Shown: positions 23,487 through 35,900 of the stretch, one piece after another
Numbering within the stretch: position 1 is the first letter of the stretch
Layout of the letters: the number at the start of each line of letters is the position of its first letter
Source: Pocillopora verrucosa
Taxonomy: Eukaryota > Cnidaria > Anthozoa > Scleractinia > Pocilloporidae
DNA length: 64,000 nucleotides
Assembly: GCF_036669915.1 (NCBI RefSeq)
Contig: NC_089315.1
Span: 18,786,010-18,850,009 of the forward strand
Reading direction: 5' to 3'
Program-made: the position numbers and the translations under genes
The notes under the pieces: model-generated
The model's input: only the letters and a program-made list of their open reading frames with translations
Told to the model about the DNA's origin: nothing
Database searches by the model: none

Positions 23487-26400
23487 ATGGAAAAATCTGA
23501 ACCAAAGAGCATGGATTGTTTTGCGGCCTCTGCAGAAGCAGAGAGAGACAAGTTGCTAAGTTTGTTTAATACCTCGATACTGAGAGATCTTTTTATGGCC
23601 AAAAATTTCCCTATTAGTGAAGAAGGTAAGTGCAGCATGAACTGTTCTTCTACTTCGCCCGAATGTGTGTAAAGCGCGCAATCTTTCATTCAGAAAACAA
23701 GATGAAAGTACATTAATATGCAAACATTAGGCTTCATAGATGTCATATCAGTTTCTTGATTCACATCGAGGATAGGAAGGCGAAGAAAAATTCAGTTACT
23801 TAACATTGGGCTCAGTATATATCATTGGGATTTGCCACTGCAAAATCCCGAAGGGCTGATAAAAATTATTATGAAATCATCAATTGAGCTTTCTTGACTG
23901 CGATGCTCAAGATTTAACTGTATTGGGTCAGAGATCAAGCGGAATTGAAAGCACAACCAAAAACGTGAAGTTGAGTTTCCGACTATTTCGGTCGAGCTGA
24001 AACAAGGTCAAATGCATTTATCGAGAGGAAACTTTCTTCTTGATGTAAACATGCCAGGGAAAGGCTATGAAAGGGTACTGAGAGGTTAAAATTTGTCTCT
24101 ACGCTTCACTGCTTTTTCGTTTCAGCGCAACAGGAAGTTGTAAGTCACGTGACATCGTGATAGCTCACGCAATATTTTTGCTTGTGACCGGTTTCTTCCG
24201 CGTTACTATGTTACGGTTTGTGATTAAAGCAACTGAGTCTAAGTTTTCCATTGCAATCCGTTTCAATCTGCTCCATTAGTAGTCATCCTTAGTCCTATCA
24301 GAGTTTTAAATGACCCTTCTGTGTTTTTCTATTCAGTTGCACTAAAATTTCCGTGTTTTCCTCAAGTTTAAGGTATTTTCGCTCAGCTGATGAGACTTTT
24401 TAAAAAACTATTGCAGTGAAGCTCATTTTCTTTGGACATATAGTAAACCAATTTTTACAATTTGTGTTACACTTTTTGACCTATAAAGTACTTTAATGTG
24501 ACCCACTGGAAGCAAAGTGGAAAATCACGCACCCGTCATGATTTGAAAGCATTTCAGCTTTAATCAGCAACTAGGGTTACTATGTACGAAGATTTGTAAT
24601 ATCTGCCGAGTCTTTTCTGTAGAATTGTGGCCAGTATGATGAAGGATGCGTGTCCTAATACCTGCTTCTTCATTTCGAAATGAAGCAAATTTATTCCAAA
24701 ATGATTATGGATACCAATTCTAATTTATTCGGTGCGAAATGTGTTAAATTTCATACAACATAAGTAATGTGCATTTTGATCGAAACCGCTTCCAGCTATC
24801 GCAATTTCTTCTCCAGATCAGCGCTGGTTATATTCTCAGTTCTTTTTTCCGACAATTTCTCTTAAGAATAATGAAAATCCTGTTTGTACATTTGGGCTTT
24901 ATGGTTAGGGTACGATCAGTTACTCTGCAGACTCACAACCCATTCCATAGTGGATCTTTTGGATTCAGGATTGTTGTTACTTGCCGCAGTTTCGATACTT
25001 CTGTTCAGGAAGTTTAGGAAATAATGCATTGACAAAGGGAGTGAAATTCTCCTAATATGGCAGTTCTTTGTGATTTATGAAGAGGAAAACAATGCAGTCC
25101 GTGGGAGATCCAGCTAATCGTGCAAACCATCGCTATTATTGCTATCATCATTATTTTTTATTCCTATCCTTTTAGATGACCAAGATGGCACTAAAACAGA
25201 ACCTCAGTCTCCCACCAGCTGCTGTCATATATTTGAGAATCTGGGGCTGGAAGGGGAGGATGTTGAGATCAGGGTGGACTTTCCTGATCTGAAGCTCGTC
25301 TACCACAAGACACAGTCCCGTGCTAACCGTCAATCCAGACAACGAGTCGTGAAAGGAAAGATCAAGGTGCGTGTGCTCACTCAAGGTCATCAGGTGCAGA
25401 CCATTGAGGTTTACGTCGAGAGAACTCCCAATGCCGCACTCTTGGTTGGAGATAAATGCGGCAGAGTGTACCTCAAGTCCCAGCCAGGACCCTACTTTCC
25501 AAATAAGGTAAAGAAAAAAGGTTACGTTAGACGTCTACTTCAGGCTGGTGACTGTCACAATTCGTCAAATTGTTTCTGGGGGGTGCGGGGAGAGGGGATC
25601 ACGTCAAACATAATCATCTGTATGTTTTCTTGGCTTTCTTGTGTGATATTTGATTTTTATTGATATAGTTTCGATACTTAAGCTCGTGACAATATTCCTG
25701 AGGCGACTCCGTAAGACCTGTTAAATGAAACAGAGGGGCTAAATGCGGTAATTCATGGTCTATACTAAACATGATTACACCTACTTTATTGAGACGAGGG
25801 GGAGGTTGATCATTGATTAATCTTCCCTTCCCATTGCACATGCACATCTGTGTTGTTGTGGCAAGTTAGATTTCGGACAAAGACATAGGCATCTGTATCA
25901 CGGGAAACGTATGCTGGACACTGATGTGACTTAAGTATTTTTTTTGCCTGGCGCTCAAGTAAATGCGTATGCTGGCCTTGCAGTTGATTCAGAGGTGAGT
26001 AAATTGTGTTTGCTAATCTTTAGAAAGTGTGGCGTGTCCTTGATAGCGATCATTTTGTTCAAAGCTTTCCCGTCAGAGGTTTACGGTGCAAAGTCTACAT
26101 AGGTAACCTAAAGGTAAAGAGCGAGTTCTGATCTCAAGATTATCAAGGGGTTAAGTTACATGAGGAGAGGAGGAGGGAGGGGGGGGGGGGGGTCGAGGAG
26201 GGGGGGGGACTGGGAAGGGAGAGCCTGAGAAAAAAAGAGAATTCAGAGAGTTTTTAGTAGTGTTTGTCATCGAGTATGTGCCTAAACATTTAGGCAGATT
26301 TCGGACCTTCAATAAAAGTAGAGGTAATAACAGAGAAGAGTGCAAATCGTTGTTTCTACAAATCCTACCTTTCGCCCACCAGATATTGACATACGTATTA

Positions 26401-26842
26401 GAGAAAGAGGCTCAGAGGTCCACCGAGGCTAAACTCTTTCACTCAAAAAAGGGACTGTAGAATATCAATTCGCTTAAAGAAGTCCTTGAATTGCCAATTT
26501 AAACCGAGAAAAGGCCTTCGTGCTATCTCGCCTCTTATGTATTCGTAGACTCAAGTACTCCCGGCCCTCTGGTTTTTACAAAACTACTTCACAGGCCTGC
26601 TTATCAGAACATTCTCTCCACAGTATTACTTCACGGTTGATTTGGACTCTGTTTACGAGTCTCCAACGAGGCGTGGCGTTCCTGTGTACAAGCTGTCTAC
26701 AGTGGACGCAGAGAGACGAAATAATTTCCGTTTGGTGGTTGTGGTAGTACTAATCGGTGATCACCGCAGTAAGGAGTTCATCAGTCGACCGTTTCGTCTG
26801 CGTAGTAAAACAAATGGCAGGTTCAGAAGCTTGTCATTATAG
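23487..26842 (+). CDS. Unrecognised protein, paralogue B (three exons, 229 aa)
   Basis: Exons 23487-23625, 25176-25507 and 26624-26842 join in frame (phase 1, then phase 0) to a TAG stop, the same structure as the gene at 9297-14939. Exon 1 (46 codons) is not similar to that of paralogue A. Exons 2 and 3 are: both share a basic run before a VxGxI-type strand, then EVYVER.PxAAxLxGDxxGRVxLK, and in exon 3 VDLDSVY, PVYKLSTVDAERRN and a Val-rich strand before a basic end (FRLRSK). Exon 2 starts with DDQDGTK and includes an acidic stretch (LEGEDVEIRVDF). No signal peptide or membrane segment. The conserved blocks must carry the function, which I cannot name. A p53/Rel/Runt-like Ig-fold is possible from the strand pattern only. 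Confidence 0.8.
23626..25175 (+). other. Intron 1 of paralogue B
   Basis: Runs from a GTAAGT donor to a TTTTAG acceptor. No extra exon is seen; the open frame at 24769-25017 is not coding-like. Confidence 0.5.
26162..26230 (+). repeat. Purine/G-rich tract inside intron 2 of paralogue B
   Basis: Long G runs separated by short A/GA steps, including one uninterrupted run of more than ten G. On the + strand this can form a G-quadruplex. Homopolymers of this length are also prone to sequencing error. Confidence 0.8.
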
Positions 26843-29800
26843 ATCATCTAGTTATGTGCTAATCTGTAAATCTCTGGCTGCACTGATAATTTTGTGTGAA
26901 TTCTTCAAGAAATTCAGGTGCTATTTTAGCTCTCTGCCATGAGCTGTAGGATCGCAACCCCAGCATACTTTGAATTTCTTAAAGACTACAGCGAACAATT
27001 GATACCTATTTTGTCATTAACAAACCTTTTGGTTAAAAATCAGAGTGCAGCCAGAGATTTATGGATCACATAAAAGTATTATCCGTCGAGAAACAAGTCT
27101 GTCTTACCGGTTTTCATGAACTGGTTGAGGTGTACGTTAGATATTATATATCGGCTTATATTAAGTTGCAATGAGGTCCACAGAAAATGATTGAACTTTT
27201 CATGTGCTTGTACCTGAAAAGTGAAAAGAACTCTAGTAAATATTCTGTCTAACAAAATCAGAACTTCTCCAGAATAACTACCGTCGTTTGAGTTACATTG
27301 AATCTCATTCGAAATCAAGGTTTGCTCAGGCCTTGCTTCTACAATAGGAATGAAAATATTAAGGAGCTACTTTACGATCGCATAAGCCATTTTGCATCTC
27401 GCAGAGATACCAGAAAATAAAAGCAAGCCACAAAAAAAATACTCATAAAGTTGAAATCTCCAAAAGGGGAAATGTGATAAATTTAAAAGGACCAGAGATG
27501 ACACTGAAAGGATGGAAGAGATTAAAATGAATTGTGAACTAAAAAATTGAAGAATGAGACTTAAGTTTTCAAGAAGCAGATATTGTGACCTCTCTTCGGG
27601 GAAAGTGCGAGATTGGAAAGAAGTATTTTTGAGGCTGTGAACACTTGCTGTTCTTGAAGATCAAATTGAATTGTAATTTTAAGGCGCTCAAAGTATTAAT
27701 TAATTATCTCTTTCGAGGAGTAAACGAGATTGCAAGGAAGTCGTTTTGAAGGTTGTGAACATATATGCTACTTGAATTAAGCAACAAGATTCTCCTCTTC
27801 GAATGTTTTATTTGTGGTTTTTGACGTTCTTCCTAACGGTATAGTTAGTTACTTGCGTCACTCTATAGAGCAACAAAGATTTTAAAAAATTACGTAGTTA
27901 CAGAGTAGGTATAAGCACATGGAAAGTTCGACATTTAAGGATCCAATGCCTTTTTTCCGAAGACTACTGCTGTGCAGTGCATTTTTGCGTCTAATGATTA
28001 ACGAGCCAAGTTTGATTTCTTTGGTGATTAGTTGTTTGCAATTTAGGACTATGGATTAAGAGTAACTATCTTGTCATTTTTTGAGGTCTAGTAATGGATA
28101 ATTTTTTTCCTCTCCCAAGACATAAAGTTTTGGAAAAGTTTAGGTACTACCATATCAGTAAGCAACCTATATAGCATAAACCTTTTATAATTATTGAAAT
28201 GTTCTAGTGTAGCTTTAATACCTGCTGATCACTCCAGCTATGCCCCTGTTAAGTCATGAGTAATCATTATAGTGTAGTTTTCCTGTATCCATTTAGAGCA
28301 ATTTTCAATTGAGTGTCGAAAGGAGCACGGTATTGCTATGCTTTTACTTAACTTTGCTCTGTGATAGGTACAAAAAACTTGGTCATCCTCTCAACTAATC
28401 AGATTCAAAGCTCAAAACAATTGCAGCCTGGTAACTCGCGTGTTCCCGCGCTTCAAGCAAGTTTTCCAGTTTGAGTTCTCATTGGCTTAGTACTTTGGAA
28501 ACCTTTGTTCTGATTGGTGTTTGGGACTGCTATAGTTTTAGTTTTTCGACGTTCTACTTAAAACTGCTCTAATTACGTTATTAGGATCAAGTATTTTACG
28601 CGCTTCGTATGCGAAACAGATAATTGTCTAGCAATAATACCCCATGCATAGTTCATGGTCTTTTGCCTTCAGCTTCAATAGGATTACAATCACTTAATTG
28701 AACTGTGGAAGGACGTTATGCGAGCGATGTCAATCTCTAGACTCTTCACGCCCTTTTCTAAAGAAAATGCTTGTTTTTTACTTTTTGCCAAATAAATTCT
28801 TTTAAATTTTATTTCTTTCACTATCTGTTCTGATTTAGCACCGCGTTACGGATTACTTTGCTCTCAAGCTCCGTACTCATACCTCTCGAAAAGAATGAGG
28901 TTCAGCCGTAACTAACAGTGCGGACGGAGGAAACGAGGCTAGGGGCGAAGATTTCAATTCAAATAAACGTTTGAATTTAATGAATATGGCCCGTTTAATT
29001 GACCAATCATAGTGCACGTATTAACTGAGAGCAAGAGAAAACATTGTCCCATTATTGAGAGATGTAACTGTTGGTGTCTCTTCGCTTTTGTACGCATACT
29101 TCTCTACAAGATTAAGAACTACCGCAAATTTCTTTGGAGGCGTCCAAAGTTTACCAACTGCCGTAGATACTTGGCACTGTTACAGCTGGAGCAAAAAATA
29201 AACTCGCTAATTGTCCTCCGCTGGCGTTGCTCGGAGATAAATAGGAAAAGATATTCGGAGTTTGATAAGCCAATCAAGGCGCGCCTTCAACGCTATCCGC
29301 CGTTTTGTTATATACTAATTCCGGCTAGTAATAAGATGCGTTTCTTGTATTCAATTTCTTTGGCTTACAAAGTCACAGTAATTTGCGCTCCAGAAAAGTA
29401 CAATTATAGTCAGTTAAACTTTAAGGGTTATTTGTTCTTGTCAAGAATGGGACATGATTTACACGTATTAACGTTTTATGAATCGTTCACTCCTAATGCC
29501 CAGCTTTCTAGTTAGCTGTTCACTTTCCCAAAAGCAACACCGCCCGAGTATCTACCTGAAGGCAAGATTTTCTAATTTATTGATCTAGTGAGGATAAATT
29601 AAATTTGAAACTGGACACACAAGCTCTCGGCTAGACAAAGAAAGACAGTGTTACCCAACTCCTTACTTAAAAAGAACAAAAAGATAAAATAATATCTTGA
29701 CGACAATAACAACAATATTGCCCCCTCAAAATCCTTCTAACTTCCCTGTCGAAAAAAACGGATCCTTTCCTTTGCTATCAAAACAACCTTCAAGTCACAA

Positions 29801-29987
29801 CCCCACCCCACCCCCCCCCCCTTTTCACCCAATCACCCATTCCTTGTTCGATTGGTCAGCGGTTCAAAACAGCGACTCTCCATCTACAGACGCGAAACTC
29901 GCGAAATTTCATATACAGACGAACTTGTTTGTTAATGGGAACTGTTTTTAGTTGTAGATAGCTCTCGCTATTGCCTGAGCAAGGCAA
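26843..29987. other. Intergenic stretch between paralogue B and UBE2Q
   Basis: No gene I can support. A 167-codon open frame at 29012-29515 is the longest uninterrupted frame here. It is rich in Lys, Arg, Leu and Tyr and has no motif I recognise, so I leave it uncalled. The last 200 bases hold the likely UBE2Q promoter. Confidence 0.45.
29829..29855 (+). promoter_or_regulatory. Paired CCAAT boxes upstream of UBE2Q
   Basis: CCAAT lies at 29829-29833 and its inverse ATTGG at 29851-29855, about 135-160 bases before the UBE2Q start codon. Such pairs bind NF-Y in many animal promoters. This is inference from the motif and its position only. Confidence 0.35.
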
Positions 29988-32900
29988 ATGTCAAAGTTCC
30001 AAGAGCTTAAGAGGGAGCTTAGTATCCTGGAAAAAACCTTTGGCCCACGGCACGAGCATTTCCGCGTTGAAGCCAACGGCTTGGACGAAGTGACGTGCCG
30101 ATTCCTCGCAACAAATGGCGAACATGTAGTCCACTGCAATATCTTTGTGAGTAAACTTTGACTAAATGTTACGATCGATAGAATCGTACATCCTTTAAAG
30201 AATATGTTAAAGCTGCTCTAATTTTCTTTATGCCGTTGGTTAAACAGGAATCCTATCCTAACCCACCTCCGATGTGGTTTGCTGAAAGCGAAGATGCGAA
30301 AATCGCGCAGATACTCGAATTCTTAAGTAGTATTGAGCCTTCAGCACCCAATTTGGTAAGATGAGTTCACTCGTTCTTTAATTTCGATGACATTTTCCCG
30401 CATAATTTTGAAGAATGGCCTTACGTAAACTGATGTAGTCTTTTTTCTATATGTCAGCTTCTTCGATCAACAAAATACTTGGCGAAGGAGTTGTATAAAT
30501 GGCAGGACCTTCCTGTACCATCGCACATAGACAACCTTGATCTTGTACAGCTCATACACGTAAGTTCATTTATCTGATGTTCATAACTTTCCAATCGTTT
30601 TGGCTCAAGAAGAAGGGATGTCCTTTCATTTCACCCATTGACCACGACAGCACCTAATTTTTCTTTCAGTTTTTAATTAGTTGCAATCATGTCGAGACAT
30701 CGCATGATTATTCCTGTGGTTACGTCAAATTTTTAAAGGGTATTTATGTTCAGAGGGTCTCAACCGGAAGTGGACCTGTAAGCTGATGATGTCGATGGAG
30801 TAAGACGAGATCCTGTAATAATTAATACAACTAAAGTGTCCTCTAAAAAGTGAGGTGAATGAACCGAGAAAGCTCTCTGTTCCGTTGGAATTATGAGAGC
30901 GTTCGGTGGCTGCTAATTAGCATGTATGAAATTTGTTGCTTGTTTACATCTTGGATTTCTTTACCCCTGTTTGACATTGCAACGCGATGCTGCAGTGTGA
31001 TGCTGCTTGTGATTTCCTCTGTCTTCTTAACTACTCACACTAAAAATTTTCCTGAGAAATATTTACGTGGTGAAGTTTCTTATCCAGTACCAAACCTGGT
31101 CTAAATAGAATTGTTGTTCAATTTTTGTAAAGTGGAAAACAATCACTCTATCAATCAATGCTGATGCTTTTTGAAGAGAATATTACAAGTACTGTAGTTT
31201 CTGCAACATCGACTGAACAATCACCTAAAGCTGCACTTTAAGATTTCACTTGCAGACACCTAACAGACATGTTTGTCTTGGTTGTACACTTAGAAATTAG
31301 TTTGTTTCGTAATTTTTTTTTGGATACAGTGCAATTGGGAATAAATTTATAGTATATCAGACAAAAGCCATGTTCTTGTCAACAAAAAATGTGTTGAATG
31401 TGTCATGCTCTCCAAACTAAATTGTTTCGTCTCGACTTTTCAGGAAGATGTTGAGGTAAAGGAGTCAACAACATCCCAAGAAGATGAGGAAAGTGAGGAT
31501 GAAGGTTTAGAAGAGGTACAAAATGTTGTGTTTAATTCTGTACATGCACATACACAAGTATAGTGGGTATGTAATCCCCTAGGCAGACTGCATAGGTATC
31601 ATTGTCTCTTTTATTTTTGGGCTCTTTGGCACAACCTTCTAAAACTACAGAAATTTACAATAACGATATTCTTCATCATGGGAGAATTAGAAAAACCAAC
31701 TTATACACATGGTTGGTACATAGTTTCAGATTCCTGAAATATCTGTAAATTCCACTAAGAAGGTATGCTCAGGAAAAAATATGATTAGGTATTGAAAAAT
31801 GGGATTAAACCTTCAATTTTTTCTGAGTGGGAACAAATGAGGGAAATCTTTGCGAGATACACTTCTAACTGAAACTTGCCTAGATTAGAAGATAAGCAAA
31901 TAAGGGCCCATTCCCAAGGCCATGATGGAAAACAAGCATCCACCTCAAATGACCATCCCCTTTAACTCCTAACTCTCTTGAATGAGTATGGATACAAGGA
32001 AGACCTGTTTCTGTTGCCAGCTTATTTATAACTGTTTAAGCTTCCACTACTGCTTAATCAGGACAGGAGATATCCAGTTATTACTCCATATTGACTAAAT
32101 ATGTCTGCATTATGTTGTTGTAGTTTTTGTTGTTTCTTGTTTTTATTACTTTCAAAAATATTTAGCCAAATTGAAGTTACAATTCATTGATAGGAAAACT
32201 TAACAGGCCCCCCCCCTCCCCCTGCCTTGCTTTACCATCCTCCTTCCAACAAGCACCCCCCCCCCCTTTTTAGCAAAAACTCTGAATAAAATTTGGTATT
32301 TTTAAACAGTATTCAAATTGTTATGTTACTATATCTAATCTTGTAAAGTTCTGAGTTTTTATAGTAACTATTGATATACGCATATGCTTTTCAAATGAGG
32401 AAGATGAATTTAATGTTCAATTTTGGGATTTTTTTTAATTGATCCAGGGTCATGATGATAGTGAGGATTCTGATAATTATGAAATGGAAGAAGATACAGA
32501 GTGAGTATTGTGTAGTACACTTAACTTGTGCTTTTTTCTTTTTCTTTTCATTTTTATTTGTCAAGTCTTGTGGCAAAGCGTTTATTGTTGTAATCATTGA
32601 TGACAAATGTTTGATATAATTATTATTGTGATGTGCTTTTTTTGAACAGACAAGACTCTAACAAAGAGTTGCAGGAAATTGGTGCAGCAAATTATGCAGT
32701 ATTGGAAAGGATACGAGTGAATAGAAGGGAAGACCACCTTAAGGTTGGTTTGATTAGAAAATAATGATATTCACTCAAGGCAAGAAACTTTTTTTTCAAC
32801 TCACCTGTCCCTTTGGACAAGTACAGGGTTTATTTTACTTTTCCAGATCTCCAGCATACCTGTACATGTACTTGTCTGAAAAGACCTTAAATAAAAAACT

Positions 32901-35900
32901 ATTAGGTATGAAGTGGGTTTCGCTTGAAAATCAATGGCCACACAAAAGGATATTTATTTTACTACCTGTAAGTGGTACTTATCTTTATGGACGGCAAGCT
33001 ATGTAATACATGTATATTTATAAATGATTTATTTTCATGTCCAAAGTCAGGACTACATGTTTACGTGTTTTGTTATTAACTTCATCCAGGGGACAGTGAG
33101 TGGATCTATCCAAGCTACTGACAGATTAATGAAAGAACTTCGAGATGTTTATAGATCTGAGAGTTTCAAGACAGGTTTGTTTTACTTTATCGCTTTTTTA
33201 AAATATTTTTTCCTTTTTTTTTTAATAATTAATAGCACTGTAACAAAATGTTTCAGTCAATAACTCCATTATTCTTTAATAATAAAAGTAACTTTTTTAC
33301 AATTCCTACTGCAGTTAAGGTATACAATCATGTAACAAAAATATTGACAGTAATAATGATAACAAAAAACAGCAACAGAAATAATCATTATCATAATGAT
33401 GATAAAAATAACAATAATTATAACAGTTAATATTACAGGTATATAATTACAACAGTTTTAATAATTAAAACAATTTTTATCTATATTTTCTCTATTGATG
33501 ATATTCTGTGTGCATGTACAAGTCATGTATCTGGATTTCAAGTACATGTATGTGTGCAGTGGTTATGAGAGAAACTAACAGGATGAAATGGTTTTTTCTT
33601 TTGCTTGATTGTGAAGATACATGTACTTATTATATACTCAACAAAATATCGCGTTTCTGATTGGTCAATGATGAATGCATAAATAGGTTATAGAGTGCAA
33701 TAGAGGTTATAGAGTGCAATACGGAGAAGTTGCCATGGAAACACAGGGGAAGCGCCAAATTTGAACACCAAATTATAAAAAAATCGAGAATATAATAAAT
33801 AAAAAATCGTATGAACCTGCTCATGCATTTCGTGATTTATTGTCATTCGTGATGTTTTGAAAGTTCTCAAATTGCACTCGCCTACGGCTCGTGCAATTTT
33901 GAGAACTTTCAAAACATCACTCGTGCCCATAAATCACGAAATGCACTCGCGTTCATACGATTTCCTATACTTATTGTTCAAAATGACATTTTCCTTTAAG
34001 GAACATATTCTGTGTGCCTCAATGATGACAACTTATATGACTGGACAATAAAAATTATAAGGTGTGTAGGCTCAATAATTTATTTAACAAGGCATGTGTA
34101 CATGTAACTGATCATGAATGTGTATTTCAATTTTTAGTTTTAGTTGAATTCATGTGCTGTAGTTCAATTATTTTCTTTTTTTATGAAAGTTTTCAATTGA
34201 AACCAGTTATTAAAGGAAAGGAAATTAAACTTTGAAACTTGTTTCAACATTTATTTTCATTTTTTTAGACTTTGATGATAAAACAAGAATTTAGATAATT
34301 ATATGTTTGCAGCATTTATGTTTTGGGCATGACTCAAGAGTTTTTTAGCCCAAGTCGCTAACTAGGTGGGGATTAAATTTACTTTGAGAAAGGTCCAAGA
34401 CATTAATGCTCATGAACAAGAACTCTATTTCTATAATAATTATTACTTTACAGTAGGGCATTGAAAAATAAAAACTGAAAAACAAAGAGACAAAAAAAAA
34501 TGATCTGAACAATCACACAGTCAGGTATAAATCCATATTAAATTGCCAAAATCTCTATTGCAGCTAGCAAAATGCACCATGCTGCAAACAAAGTGATAAG
34601 AATGATTATGAGGTTAAACAAATCACACCAGTGTGAGAAAAACAGAATCAAGAACTTTTAACTATTAGATAACTGAGGAACTAATAATTTTTTCTCAATA
34701 TAGAGTTGACCCAGACAGTACATTACACAAAGATCTAATGCAGCTTAGAGGGCAAGAGGGTACAGATCATGTGTCGCTAAACATGACTTTTACAGTAAGT
34801 ATTGTAATGTTTAGAATATTAATCTTGTAAATATGTAATTACCTCTCCATAAGCAAAATATTTGACATTATTACATAGCAGGACAGGGGAAAAATAGGAG
34901 ATAAAATTTGGTAAAAACATCTTTCACAAATTACATAGGTCATAATTTACCTTCACCGCTGACTCTTTTTTGAGTACAATATCATTTTCAATATGCAGGC
35001 CAAGGCTTATATGCAACAATATACTTAAAGTACAGGAATTGTTTTGCAACAAATATTCCAGTTGTTCAGTCTTGCTTGTTCCTTTCCTTCATGGTCTTTC
35101 TAGGTGTACAGTACATTTATCTAGAAGGAGCCTTAATTTTTTAACTAAAGGATTTGAGGTAGATACATATCAATGTAACTGACTGTTTTTTCAGGACAAG
35201 TTTCCATTTGATCCCCCATTTGTCAGAGTCATTTATCCAGTATTAACAGCAGGGTAAGTCCAATATTGGGGACAATTATCAGTATTTAGGAATAATAACT
35301 ACATTTTTACATGTACAGTTTTTAAGTATATCCTTTTGATGTTAAGGTTGATGGTGATGCAATTTAGGCATTCTTATTCTAAACACATCAAAACGTAGAT
35401 GTATCTCACAGTTATTTAATAAACCAACATGTGTGTAGTTAAATGACCATCTGAAAATCAAAAACTGTATTATTTAAGCTCAACTGGTGGGTTAAAAAAT
35501 GAATATTTTGATACAGGATGTGTTGGAAATATTCATGAGTACTTTACATGCACAGGGGGTAACATTTATTAGAGGGTCTTAGAATGCAATAAAGGAACAA
35601 TGACTAATCCGTCTTTAGTTGATTTGTGCATAGATGAAAGGGATTTTTACAATCCTTAAACAACATACATCTGTACATGTAGCTAACCCAGCAATTCTGA
35701 TTGTCACCTAAAGGCACTTATAACTGTACAAGTACATAATTATACAAAATCACTGATGTAGTTGAATTTTATTGACAAAAGGAGATAAATTACCATCTGG
35801 TTGTGAATTTTACTACCTTTTGAGAAAGTGACTCAACCCTTTGTTTTAGAAAAGTGTTTGAATCAAAAAAGGAGTAAATACCTGTGACAAAACATCATTG

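Noticed and set aside
29012..29515. 167-codon open frame upstream of UBE2Q
   Set aside because: Longest single frame in the region, but composition and motifs give no support and no exon structure is visible.
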